Part shown: positions 10,201 through 20,750 of the stretch, piece after piece | How positions within the stretch are numbered: the first letter of the stretch is position 1 | Layout of the letters: each line of letters opens with the position of its first letter | NCBI GenBank assembly: GCA_958510875.1 | Contig: OY294067.1 | Span: 264,838,180-264,902,179, forward strand | DNA from: Endomychus coccineus | Taxonomy: Eukaryota; Arthropoda; Insecta; Coleoptera; Endomychidae | Direction of reading: 5' to 3' | Length of the DNA: 64,000 nucleotides | Translations under genes and position numbers: made by a program | Notes under the pieces: model-generated | Told to the model about the DNA's origin: nothing | The model's database searches: none | What the model saw: the letters and a program-made list of their open reading frames with translations, nothing else

Positions 10201-13200
10201 TTGTAAAAATATACTCTATTCAGCCAATAAATTTAACCTTTGCACAGCGACCGTACCAGCTACTTCAGTGACAAAATTAATTGTTGCCAAGCAAGAACCA
10301 ACGTGGAGGTGTAGAGTTTCTCTAGGCAAAAAATTTTTTTGTTCGTTTGGATTTTTGTTATTTTTTTTTATTTTTTTTTTGAAATTTTTCATATTTTGTT
10401 TTTTTTATTATTTTTATTAACTTTTTTTATATATTAACGGAATTCTACGGTCTTTAGTTTGCGAAAAATGATCAATAATATTATCATAAAATGTATCATT
10501 TTGTTTTAAGTGTTTTACTAAATCTTTTTCAATCTATATTAAACTAACATTGTATAAACGATTTTGGCCCATTGTATTTCGCATGTAAGTTTTAATTCGT
10601 TTGAGAGTAGAAAATGATCTCTCCACCGATGCCGACGTGACAGGAATGGTGACTGTCAAACAAAGTAGTTTATAAAACTGAGGTAAAACTTGTTGCAAAT
10701 CATTGTCTATCATATATTTTATCATATCGGCGTGAATATCGTACTGGCCTAAAATATCTTTATCCGAGTAGGTATATAACCCATAATTCATTGTGCAGTG
10801 CTATTTTATCAAAAAATTTATATTTTAGAACTAAGTTATCTAAAAGTGTATTGAGAAACTCTTTTGAAAAAGATTCGAAAAATCTTCTATTCGTCAAGTC
10901 GAAAAACTTCAATTCATGTAAATCGGAAAATCGAATCTCAATTTGACCTTTAATAGTATCAAAAATTTCATAAAAAAAGTTGTTTATAATGTAGTTTCTT
11001 GTCTACCAAATTATATGTTTTCCTCCTTTAACAATATTCTGTTTACCGGTTAATTTAAACTTAATACTCGATGTAATATGTTCCTGCGATTTTTCATGTC
11101 TATCTATACCACGAGCTAAATTTTTCAAATCATCATAACCCGAGTGCCCCCAACATGAAGTTGTATCAGATGTAAATAGCAAGCAATATAATTTATTGTG
11201 TATTTCGATTTTGAAACATACCTGTCATCGTCACCACTAACCCTTTCAAATCCGGTAAAGGCCGTTTTATCTTTTCTATCATATGTTGATCCACTAAATG
11301 GATTTTCTAAGAACCCAGCAACTAAGTCACTCATCATTTTAACGTTCACCGATTAGATAAATTATAACTTAACTACTTAACCTCACTTCGCCTCGCGGTA
11401 CAAAAACAAGAACTAACGGAACACGACACGTGTCGCATTCTTCTAGCGGAAGGGCGGTAGCAAGTAATCGTATTTCATTCGACCGACGATTCCGTACGAG
11501 AAGCTAGCCTCCATAGGGTGTTGCCATATTCGCTCTTTTACCCTATCTAGCAATTGAACTGCTTGGAAAACGGCAACTGTGCTGACCACACGTATTTAGC
11601 GTTTGAGATATATAGAGAATCTAGCCTCTGGCCACTGTTGCCAGATTAAAAATAACTACTGAGAACGGGGAATTAATTGTAAAATTTAAAGAATTATCAG
11701 AGAAACAGGAAATAAAATGGAGAATATTAAGATAAATTGTTGAGGAGGCTGAGCCTCCTTAGTCTCCTTCGAGGAGCCGCCACTGTAAATATTAGGGATC
11801 AGAGTGTGGTACAAATTGAGGGATGGGGTGGATAATGGTGGTAGTATATTTATAAAATTGTTAACAAGTGGTGAATTATATGTATCGATTTGATCATTTA
11901 ATATTATTATTGTTTTTTGGTTGTTTCAATATTTCCATGGATTCTAGTAGTTTATGTCCTTTTTCCTGAATATGTAGAATATCGGGATTAAGGGTGAAAT
12001 TAGATGTAGATACACTTCTTATTCCTTGTCAATTTTCATATGAAACATTACTAGAATATCAAGTAATAGTAAATGTTATAATTGCAGAATTATTATTGGG
12101 AAAGAAATAGACCAAGGATTATTGAAGCCAGATGTAAGTTCTACATTCACATCCGTAAACACGTTTGCTCAAGTATCTCTAGATGATATCATACAACATG
12201 AAGTACCCAGAAGAAAAAGTCATTCTCCCAACATTCCTAGAAAATTTGCAATGCAACCTGTTCTTGAAAATGAAGAGAATGAAATAGATGAGGAAGAGGA
12301 ATTAGATAAATCCAACAAATTCAAAATAAAGCCACTCGCTCCAAATGTAAGGAACAAATCGAATATTATTGAACATAGAAGGTGTTCAATGGAACCAATT
12401 GTGGAAAACGATGAAAATGATTTCAAAGAAAAAGATAGTATATGCGTTCAAGATGAACAAATTGATGCAACCAAATGTATGATAGAAATAAACAATAGCC
12501 CAACTGAAAGTAATCCAAAAGATGACAACAAAAAATTAAAAGAAATCGCACAACGGATTAAAAACAATTTAAAAATTTCTACGACAAAACTTGTGAAGCC
12601 ACTTGATATTAAGACGAATGTCGCTCATTCGCTTGGAATATTTGATGGTAGAGAACAGAAAACGCAGAATATACAAAGTGGCAATGCTATGCTCACAAAG
12701 AAAAATGATCGAGCAAAAATTTTACGACACAAAAACACTTTCAATTTAGCGGGTGATGTCGAGGTGCAAATAAAAAAAGCTTTAAGGGAATGGTTGACCT
12801 TGGAGACTTTTATTTATATATATGGAGAGGAGAAAGTTGGAGAAATATTGACCGAGAAAAAATTGGGCGACTACTATGACCTACTGAAAGTATCCCAATT
12901 GAAAAGAAATCAACAACAAAAATATATGGACATTTGTAAAAGATTGCAGCTGCGGGAAATGGCAGAATCAAAATTCAATATGTCGTGCACAGGTGAACAA
13001 TTACAACCGCTTCCTGACTACAAACAATTGAAACAAGACGGTAAAGAACATGATTCGAAGGTTAAATCATTTTATCAAGGTATGCTGTATGAGGCCGACG
13101 ATAGTAATTTTCCATTGAAGAAACTAGAGGAGAACACTGAAGAAGGAGCACCAGCTGTCCTCCCGTTGGTCGATTCGGTATCGATAAACGCGTTGCGGAG

Positions 13201-16200
13201 AAGGATCTTCCTGAATTCATTGAATAAAGGGTGAGTGTCAGTTTTATTGTAGAATGTTTTCTCGTGATAATCGTTTGTTATTCACTTCACTCGATGATAA
13301 CACTATGTAACAATATTCAACTTTATGTTCTGCCTAACCTTTTCGATGTTTGCGTTCGATTCTACATCTATCTAATCTACATGATTATGATAGAAATTGA
13401 AGGAACTAAAATCGAACACTTTTTGATCGTCGCAAATGGTCCAAAAAAAAAACGGTAAAAATGGCCAAAGCCGGTTTTTAGTGCCGGACATCGTCGGATT
13501 GAATTGAAAAGAAAAAGCGTCGTGAAAAGACGGAAAAAATGAGCTGCGGATGAACCCGATTGGTCCAGCGGTGACGCCTCAAATTGCAAAAAACCATCGA
13601 ATTTGCTCGAAATTTCAAAAATTCATAACTCTTGTTCTTTTAAAGATTGAGAGCTGAAATTTGTAATAGGTTGTAGCTTTTGTGCCCACCAAGTACCACA
13701 CAAAATGTCAGCAAGATCGGATGTACACTTTTTGAAAACCACAGCTTAATGCAAAAAAAAAGCACTTTTTTAAAATGGCCCTAAAAAAGTTGTGGTGCGG
13801 TAACGCGCTATTTTTTATACGGGATCATCTTCTACAATAGTTGATGAACAACTTACCAAATTTCCAACCTCTCATCTTTCGTAAAAGTTGCTAAAACAAT
13901 TATTTTAAATAATGGTATTTCGTGCGCTTGGTTGTGCGGCGCGCGTGGAAGGGAGAGCCGCCGCGCTAGGCTCGTAAAAAAAACAATATCTCGGGAACCC
14001 TTGCTCGAAAATCGATGTTTTTTTTTTAATCCGTACTACCATTCAATAATATTACGATTGCGTGTATTTTCAAACTTCTAGTAATGTCGGAAGTACGATA
14101 AAATACCTAACGTGGATGTTCAGAAGGGGTCGATATTAGGGCTCCTGTTTTACGTTACTTACGTAAATGATCTTCCGGAAGTTATTAAAGAGAAAAATAT
14201 GTCAATGACATTTCTGCAGCCTTTTGGGAATCATCTGTTGCTGACTAACAACATAACATACTTAATTCATTTAATGCTTTGGGCTTCTTGGTTCACAAGA
14301 ATCACTCTCATGACAAGCTGAAAATGCAGAACTTCTGAAATTCGTTGTATAATTATATTACACAATATTTTATGTACCAGTAACAATAACATAACAATAA
14401 TAATACTATTTATATAAAAATTCTCGGGAAATAGCTCACATTAACACTTTGTTTTTACGTACGTTTCGGTCTCACGACCATCATCAGAAGACTTATTATG
14501 TCTAAAACTTGATTACTTAAAACTAATTGTATTACACAAAGCGTCCAAATCGCACCAATTTCAATTAAAATGCCCACGTCGCCGAAACGAACAGAAACAC
14601 GATTAAACGAAATTGTAAACCTCGATGCTATAGTAAAATTATCAAAAATCCACTGCAAAGAAGATAATAATAATACTAATAATAATACATTTCAATATTT
14701 CATGTAATACAATAATTATAATTATGATAGGTTTTTTTGTGAGTTATTTGTTATTTTATTATAATTATTATTTAATGATTAATTGCATATTTTCTCAACA
14801 AGGAAACTTTATTCTGGCAGTATTAAATAAATCAATTGAAGCAATATTTATAAATTTATAAATTATAACCATGTATTTTATTTATTTATTTTTCCCTTCT
14901 CATCACTTTCCAAGGGAAGAACAATAGAAAAACAAATTAACAAATAATACACACCAATATAAAAAAGTAAAATAAAATAATAAACTCAACACAAATATTT
15001 TGTATTATTTCAAAAGATTTCCATATTATAGAATCTTATTTGACTATTTTATATTTTTGTAATATTCTTGGTCTTGACTGTAAAAGTGTTATACCAGTAA
15101 CTCACAAGCATAAACTGACTGATTATAGGTTATGTTTCAAATATTTTTTAATAATCTATATTTTTCTTCTTAAAAATTTAATTTGGTCTATTTTGAAAAG
15201 GACATTACAAATTAGCCAACCCTCAGAAATTTTACAAATGTTCATAAATGGCCAAAAAATGACCGTAAGTGACCACAGGCCCGGTAACTGACTTGATAAT
15301 AAATGACCTTGCCTTACTTTCTCAAAAATTACCATACCTGGCCGCGGTCATTTAAGGCTTGGCCATCTCTAGTTAGGGATATCTTTCAACTAAGAAATGT
15401 AGAAACCTGTAACCCCTACTTCTAACAATTAATATTACAGTAGTCGGATTATCCATTTATGAATCAACACTATTTGTCAGAAACCACTAACAAGCATCTC
15501 TAAATAAAGAGACATAAAGACAACTTTATGTGAAAAATATTATAGCTGCATTCAAAAAAATCAATCAATTATAAAAATATAAAGTAAATTGCTGATGAGT
15601 CTTAGAATATTACCACATACAGTTGTTAAAGAAGGCCTACAAAATAGATGAGTACTTCACTGATGAATATGTTAATAAAATTGTACAACGTTTTTAATTC
15701 TACTCTTGTGAATATAATTTTTCTTTTAATTTTAATTGTCATATACTTCCACTTTTACGTTTTAAGATTTTAATATCCATTAACTGTATTATATTGTATT
15801 GACGGGTTTAACATTCTTATTGTGTAACATTAAGAACAAATAATTATTCTTATACTAATATATGTCTTTATTTTCTGTATTCTATTTAATTGTATTCTAC
15901 TGTTGCCAAATCTTCCATAATAATGTTTTTGTTTTATTTCAGGATACTTCAACTTTTACAATTGTTGCAGTATAATTCGGTTTCAGTGATGACTGGAGTT
16001 CACTCCTTAGTTAAAACATTCAAATTGAGAGCAGACAACATAATTTTCAAGCCCATGGTTTGGAATTATATCGCTCTTGTTACACTGAAGATGTAAGTGT
16101 CATTTGATTTTCAGTGATTGGTTTTAACATAATATATTTTCCAGTCTTGCACTGAAAGATCAAGAACTTAGGGCTGTTTTAGAAGAAAGAAGATATGTAG

Positions 16201-16322
16201 AACAGGTTAATTTAATATTGGATGAACTACCAAATAAAGATCAAATAATAACATATTCATTGAATCTGTTGGATAACATAGATGTTTTTATTGAGGATTT
16301 TATAAACTCTGTAGATAATTAA
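7245..16322 (+). CDS. RPAP2: RPAP2 / Rtr1 family RNA polymerase II CTD phosphatase, seven exons
   Basis: Exons: 7245-7312, 7367-7490, 7670-7834, 9832-9956, 12088-13230, 15943-16092, 16145-16322; all junctions are GT-AG and keep frame, giving 650 codons against roughly 610 in human. The RTR1 zinc domain spans about residues 40-160: KALKIVE helix, CGYPLC (Cys86, Cys91), YDITERK, then NYCSNFC (Cys122, Cys126), a Cx4C...Cx3C set. Residues about 165-380 are acidic and low in complexity. A conserved C-terminal half follows: [10 protein letters not shown] near 387, [10 protein letters not shown] before exon 6, then [13 protein letters not shown] and helices to the stop. The family binds RNA polymerase II, removes Ser5 phosphate from the CTD and helps nuclear import; catalysis in the family is debated. 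The start is the first ATG before the N-terminal helix and is less certain than the rest. Confidence 0.93.
8015..8145 (+). mobile_element. PLE-A 3'-end scrap in RPAP2 intron 3
   Basis: Only the hammerhead region and tail of PLE-A remain, ending near cctggatcaagaatcatt (about 8124-8141), the same tail found inverted at 1548 and 36180. It lies in the sense direction of RPAP2 within intron 3 (7835-9831), whose remainder is unremarkable AT-rich DNA. Confidence 0.75.
8021..8062 (+). ncRNA. Hammerhead-ribozyme-like motif, sense strand, in RPAP2 intron 3
   Basis: Segments are GTCTT, CTGATGA, T, GGTT-GTGA-GACC, GAAA, ACATACGT, triplet GTA, AAGAC. Stem I is perfect, stem II has one G-T wobble, and one change breaks the stem III palindrome but leaves a 2-bp stem with an ATAC loop. 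All core boxes are intact, so self-cleavage in the intron is possible but unproven. Confidence 0.65.
10534..10791 (-). pseudogene. hAT transposase C-terminal dimerisation fragment
   Basis: The fragment reads [41 protein letters not shown], given here only as the landmark motifs [14 protein letters not shown] and [10 protein letters not shown]. This is the hAT C-terminal dimerisation region, where SAxxERSFSxLKxIKxxLRxxM is the family signature. The rest of the catalytic domain is missing, and a second piece (11125-11349) on the same strand, with [15 protein letters not shown], probably comes from the N-terminal part. A functional protein is not possible from this copy. Confidence 0.85.
11125..11349 (-). 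pseudogene. Probable N-terminal hAT transposase remnant
   Basis: A 74-codon open stretch inside the hAT element on the same strand as the C-terminal fragment. It carries [19 protein letters not shown] and a DDDRY segment. I do not recognise a specific domain; assignment to the transposase rests on position and orientation. Confidence 0.4.
14104..14330 (+). pseudogene. LINE reverse transcriptase fragment in RPAP2 intron 5
   Basis: The translation [19 protein letters not shown] is the reverse transcriptase region that in jockey/RTE-like LINEs reads PQGSxLGPLLFxxYxNDL. The remaining bases up to about 14330 (ALGFLVHKN and on) look like decayed continuation in another frame. No YxDD motif is present, so only a short part of the palm is left. 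It is sense to RPAP2 and lies deep in the 2.7-kb intron 5. Confidence 0.65.
14400..14640 (-). mobile_element. PLE-A 3'-end scrap in RPAP2 intron 5
   Basis: It matches the 3' part of the copies at 1548-2265 and 2266-2731 on the minus strand, including the stretch around attggtgcgatttggacgct and the hammerhead-like motif. No nuclease sequence is left. The earlier part of this intron (13440-14000) contains low-complexity A/T runs and a GC-rich patch near 13930-13975, without a gene. Confidence 0.75.
14451..14492 (-). ncRNA. Hammerhead-ribozyme-like motif of PLE-A (antisense in RPAP2 intron 5)
   Basis: All boxes are kept: CTGATGA, T, GGTC-GTGA-GACC, GAAA, ACGTACGT, triplet GTA. Stem I has one mismatch (GTCTT against AAAAC). 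Being antisense, it would not act on the RPAP2 transcript. Confidence 0.65.
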
Positions 16323-16456
16323 GCAAAACGTGATAATCAACTATAATTTTAAGAGTAAGTGTAAATATATTTTTTTCTAATGAAAAAATTTTTTATTCAA
16401 TGAACCTTCATTCATTTTGATAAATTTTGTCTTGAATATTTACATAAATTGTTCGA

Positions 16457-16673
16457 TAGCTATCCAAAGAGTTCTATATCCTCGCTCTGTCTTTATCGCA
16501 CGACATCCCTCTCTCAACCGAGAAAATAAAATCTAAAACTCTGCTTGCACCGCAGACTAGAAGGGAAAATCGTGCGACAAAGAAAACGAAAGGTAAGAGA
16601 AGAACAGTAAACTTCTCGTTCGCCCGAAATTCTCAATTTGTCTTCTCTGTATAAAAAAAACTCTATAGCTATC
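16457..16673. mobile_element. MITE-B2, about 200 bp, just downstream of RPAP2
   Basis: The left end CAAAGAGTTCTATAT at 16465 is the family end seen in MITE-B1; the right end is decayed (tataaaaaaaactcta). The flank tagctatc is repeated perfectly at 16457-16464 and 16666-16673. It lies about 140 bp past the RPAP2 stop, so it may fall in or near the 3' UTR. Confidence 0.65.
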
Positions 16674-17074
16674 CGTTTTGTAATTGTAGAGGACAGACTT
16701 TTGACAATGCTGCAACTATATCTGGCAAATACAATGATGAGCAAGCACATCTCAATTAAACAAAAATTCGAGCTATGACCTACCATGTGATGTGCATTCA
16801 TTAATTCTAGTTGGTGAGATCAGTTAAAATTGCATCTCAAATTGTGAACTTTTTTGGACTAGTGCAACAAGTATCTTTTCTTTTGGATAGATGGTCTTGT
16901 CACTATGATGCTGAACAGAGTGTGAAAAAAAAATTAAGGTGTTATCATGGAAATTAAGCTGTGCCAAAAAAAACGATATTTTTTTATTTCGCTCTTCGTC
17001 GAGTATATCATTCCCCGTTCAAATGTATTCAGGTCCCCCAAATTTGAAACAAATCGGTTAATATTTAGAGGTGT

Positions 17075-18138
17075 GTAGCGGTCACGGTCGTATACACAGG
17101 TCTGGAAACTCGAGGTCGTTTCCTATGTGAGCAGTGAGTCACTTACGCGTCGAATTTCGCGTAGTACCAAAAGACGCCACCTAGGGGAATCATAAAAGGC
17201 TTCACGTAAGAGTATCATCTTGATCTCTATGAAGAGTATTCTGTGACTGTCAGTTGACTTGTAAACACAATTTTATACGAAAGTTTTAACGTTCAGATCT
17301 CGATAGCGCTTCCGGCTCCGGGATTTTCACGTGGCCTATCGAAATTAGAAGGTTCGAATTGTATAAAAACACAATTGCATGAACGAAAGAAGTCCTATGT
17401 AATTAGCTACGAACGTAATCATTTTGACATATGCCTCGAGGAGCTCGCTACGCGTCAGTCAGAGTTTATACTTTTTACGTCGATCTTGTAAATTCGGGGC
17501 CGTTTTATGCCCCGTGCGGCCGGAGCCAGTTGTAATAAAGTGTTTTCGGCTATAGGCCGCTAGCTTTTACCCGCTTTGAGTATATTTTAGTAGCTAGAAA
17601 ATTCCCTTTGGTACATCGCACGTCAGACGCTAGTAGCTGACAGCTGAGAATACCTCAAACTGTTTTAATTGAATTTTCCTATTTAATTGACATTTTGGGG
17701 CCCGAGACTATGCTATTTAGTTGGCCCCGTTCATAAACTAACCACATGGAGCGAAAACCGCATGCGAAAAGTCCTCGTTAAGACGTTCTATGTACCGTAT
17801 ATTTGCACTTTTCTAACTCGCGAGCTACGTGCTCCTCACGTAAACGTCATTCGATTTATCGAGAATTAACCAATTCAAAACAGTTTTCGGCCCAGTTTGG
17901 GGCTGTCACGACCTTTCAAAAGGTTCAGAGTTAACATTTTGACAATTTTAAACTATGTTTAAACGGTGCAAAAGGGCATTAGTAACACTGCTTGCGATTC
18001 CGGAAAGAAATCGTTCCACCCCCTCTTGATTCAAGCGCCAGCTGGTGGCTGAGCGAGGGACTACGAGTTTCACGACGCGTAAGCGACTCAAGTCAACCAT
18101 AGAGTTTCCAGACCTGTGTATACGACCGTGGTAGTGGT
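17075..18138. mobile_element. MITE-A2, 1,048 bp
   Basis: The ends are CACGGTCGTATACACAGGT at 17083 and its complement ending at 18130, extending about 28 bp. The flanks gtagcggt (17075-17082) and gtagtggt (18131-18138) agree at 7 of 8. The termini match MITE-A1, but this copy has an extra core (about 17293-17872) that MITE-A1 lacks and that recurs inside the foldback element at about 24335-24880. An identical-position copy is at 20973-22020 in unit 2. Confidence 0.85.
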
Positions 18139-18612
18139 GTATGAATAGTGGACATGGTTGCTAAGAAACGGAAAAAAAGGAGAAGAAATTTGAAATTTGT
18201 TAAAAGCAGATTGTCAAAAATATCTATTATTATTAATAGAATTAGAAGTGAAAAAGTGTTTTATTCTCTTATACCGATTGATCAAAGTGATACCAACAAA
18301 TCGGTGACCCTTTCGACGTTTGATGAGTGAAGTTTCTGTTGAAAATATCCTCAAAACGTGTTTTTTGAAGTTTTTCCTCAAGTTTCATAACACTGTTCTA
18401 CAATAACGGGATGTTTGACGCTTGGGAGACATTATTACATTCAAACACAAAGAATTTAATTCATTTCAGTCGCTACATCCACTTTCCGACAGAGATATTG
18501 GCGAAAAGAACCATTTTTTTAGGCCTTAAAACTAATTTCAACTTTCAACTTCAATAACTTCATATTTTTAGGTTCGTGATGCGTCATATGCTCTTTTAAC
18601 GTAGTCTAGTAT

Positions 18613-18650
18613 CACGTAGCAGGGGCTCGGGCCCCTTCCCTGGCTACGTG
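18613..18650. repeat. GC-rich hairpin
   Basis: CACGTAGC at 18613-18620 pairs perfectly with GCTACGTG at 18643-18650, with AGGG/CCCT-like pairing inside. It may be a remnant transposon tip. It is repeated at 22503-22540 in unit 2. Confidence 0.5.
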
Positions 18651-19439
18651 CCTGACATGCACCTTTTTGTGATGGTCAATCGCATAGGGATTATTATCAG
18701 TCCTCAATTTAAGTATGCAAATAATAATAATTCAAATAATTTGTAATATTATGCAGAAACCTCCTTTATTATATTCTCGAATAAAACGACACTGGATCAC
18801 ATTTTATCTTCCAGTTTTTATTTTGTATTGAAAAGGATAAATAAAACATCATATTCGTATAGAGATAGAATTTATTGCGTTCAGGAAACTTTACATGTTT
18901 CGTAATTTCCATAATTTATATAATTCTAATCTAGATTTTCAGGCATAATCAATCTTTCATCCATTCCCTTCCATCATGAATACGAGTTCCACGTTCACCA
19001 AATTATTTGTGACAAACATAAAACGATTTCAATATACACAAATACCAAAAACGTTTCAGAGAGGAACGTAATCCGTACTCTCGGTAAAATTTTGAATAAT
19101 AATTAAAAATATCTACAGTTTCACTTAAAAATATATCGCCTAAATCTATCACATTCTTCCATTTTTTCCATAAGTATCAACTAAACCGAAAATGCTTAAC
19201 TGACCACGCATTCATTTTGAATTATGTGATTATTTTTTATATGTAACAATATTTACATTTAGAATAATCATTTGCGCCGTTTGTTGAAAATATGCTCTGT
19301 CAGTACCACTTCTTTAGGCCAACACGTAGAAAGTACATAACCGAACAGAAATTGATTGTGACAAAGTGGGGCAAATTATCACAAACTACATCTTCGAATG
19401 AGAATGATCAGAGAGACATTCGCGATCATAGATAATTTA

Positions 19440-19625
19440 ATAGAAGAGATCACACTGTGAATACACTATAACACACTATATAGATAAGAAACAATCACTT
19501 ATCCACTAAAAATACATAAAATTCATTTCTTATGATGGCTACTTGGTAGTTGAAAGGTCCTCAGTAATTTAACAGTATCTTAGTGAATAAAGGGTGATTG
19601 TTTCTCATTTATATAGTTATAGATA
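19440..19625 (+). repeat. PLE-C terminal unit: inverted repeat with a hammerhead-like centre
   Basis: Left arm ataagaaacaatcacttatc with actaaaaatac, right arm the inverted gtatcttagtgaataaaggg with tgattgtttct; the hammerhead-like centre sits between (19528-19566). The same architecture is seen independently at 1436-1547 plus 2742-2815. The copy in unit 2 is 23330-23515. Confidence 0.75.
19528..19566 (+). ncRNA. Hammerhead-like motif of PLE-C, core mutated
   Basis: Segments: CTTATGA (CTGATGA with one change), T, GGCTAC-TTG-GTAGTT as a 6-bp stem II including two G-T pairs, GAAA, GGTCC, TC, AGTA. Stem III would be AGG-T-CCT, self-complementary. The core change should abolish cleavage. Copy in unit 2: 23418-23456. 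Confidence 0.6.
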
Positions 19626-19711
19626 ATGTTGTCCGATACTCTATAGGATACTAGAGTAGGCTATGCTATCGCATTTTGAACAATGTTGAATTGACATTCG
19701 TTATATATTTT

Positions 19712-20750
19712 TAGTGGAATAAATCTGGCGAGAAAAAAGGCAAGGTTGGCGAAAATTGTACGATGCTTAGCGACCCAGTGGAAACTTTTTGTTAGGGTAC
19801 CAATAACAACCCCCTGAAATTTCTATTTCCCAAAGTGGCTGCAACCCCTTTTTTTTTGGCCAAAAAGTTTTTTTTTACATTTTTAAGGGTAGTTTAGCAA
19901 AAAAAAAATTAATATCTCTGGTTGTATTGAAAATTAAGAAACCAAAGTAGAACCATTTTATTGTCAATGTCCAAGGAACTTTCAGTCCAAATTTCTAGTT
20001 GATCCGACCACCCCCTCCCCGTAATAGGTAATATACTCATATATGCAAGGAATCTTGCGTAGAGGCTAACTCGGTCATTTTTCAACCGATTTGGCTGAAA
20101 TTTAGACTGAAGATAAGCGTTATGGTCTCAAAACTACTATTCAAATTTCAAGTGAAAATATTGAATAGTTTTCCAGAAATTCAACTTTAAGTCAATTTTT
20201 TAGTTATGTTTCAAATTAAGATATCTCATGTCATTTACTTCCGATCTGGATCTGCTTTGCGGGAAAATGTAGGTATTTGCATATAGTCTTATGTCATGGA
20301 ACTCAGGTTTTATTTTTTTTTCCGGCCTGTATTGGCCATTTTCGGTATTAATATCCTAAAAACTTGTGTCAAATTAATTAATTTGAAGTTTCTAAAAGTG
20401 CGAAATTTCGCAATTTTATGAGAATATTATGAGGCTCAAAAGTTGACAGCGCTTTAGGCTCCGGGATTTTCCCGGATATTGTATAAAAACACAATTGCAT
20501 GAACGCCAGACGTGCTATGTAATTAGCTACGAACGTAATCATTTTGACGTTTCCCTCGAAAAGCTCGCTACGCGTCAGTTAGAGTTTATACATTTTACCT
20601 CGTTCTTGTTATGTTGGGGCCGTTTCGTGCCCCGTGCGGGCGGCGCCAGTTGTAATAAAGTATTTCGCCTGTGGGCCGCCAGCTTTCACCCGCTTCGGGT
20701 ATATTTTAGTAGCTAGAAAATACCCTTTGGTACGTCGCCCGTTAGACGCG
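19712..20750. mobile_element. Left part of the foldback element, cut by the duplication junction
   Basis: It is the same sequence as 23602-24640, without the right arm, because the duplication breakpoint lies inside the element's centre. This shows that the duplication came after the foldback insertion. Confidence 0.85.

Larger units (their letters stand above)
10142..11793 (-). mobile_element. hAT transposon, internally decayed, in RPAP2 intron 4
   Basis: The element spans 10150-11785 with terminal inverted repeats CAGTGGCGGCTC and a perfect 8-bp duplication taaatatt at 10142-10149 and 11786-11793. Sub-terminal gaggaggct copies also mirror each other. At about 1.6 kb it is too short for an intact hAT, and its transposase survives only as fragments on the minus strand, so it is non-autonomous. 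It lies antisense to RPAP2 and clear of its splice sites. Confidence 0.9.
16861..20750. repeat. Tandem segmental duplication, unit 1 (3,890 bp)
   Basis: Unit 1 is repeated at a constant offset of 3,890 bases with at least four single-base differences (17800, 18838, 19204, 20239 against 21690, 22728, 23094, 24129). AGTG occurs at the left edge (16861), at the junction (20751) and just past unit 2 (24641), a 4-bp microhomology. Contents: MITE-A2 (17083-18130), a short GC hairpin (18613-18650), a PLE-C unit (19440-19625) and the left half of a foldback element (19712-20750). No gene is seen. Confidence 0.95.

Noticed and set aside
18148..18330. A 60-codon open frame starting with a lysine/arginine-rich stretch, present in both duplication units
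   Set aside because: It recurs only because of the tandem duplication, has no known domain or splice context, and starts next to a MITE.
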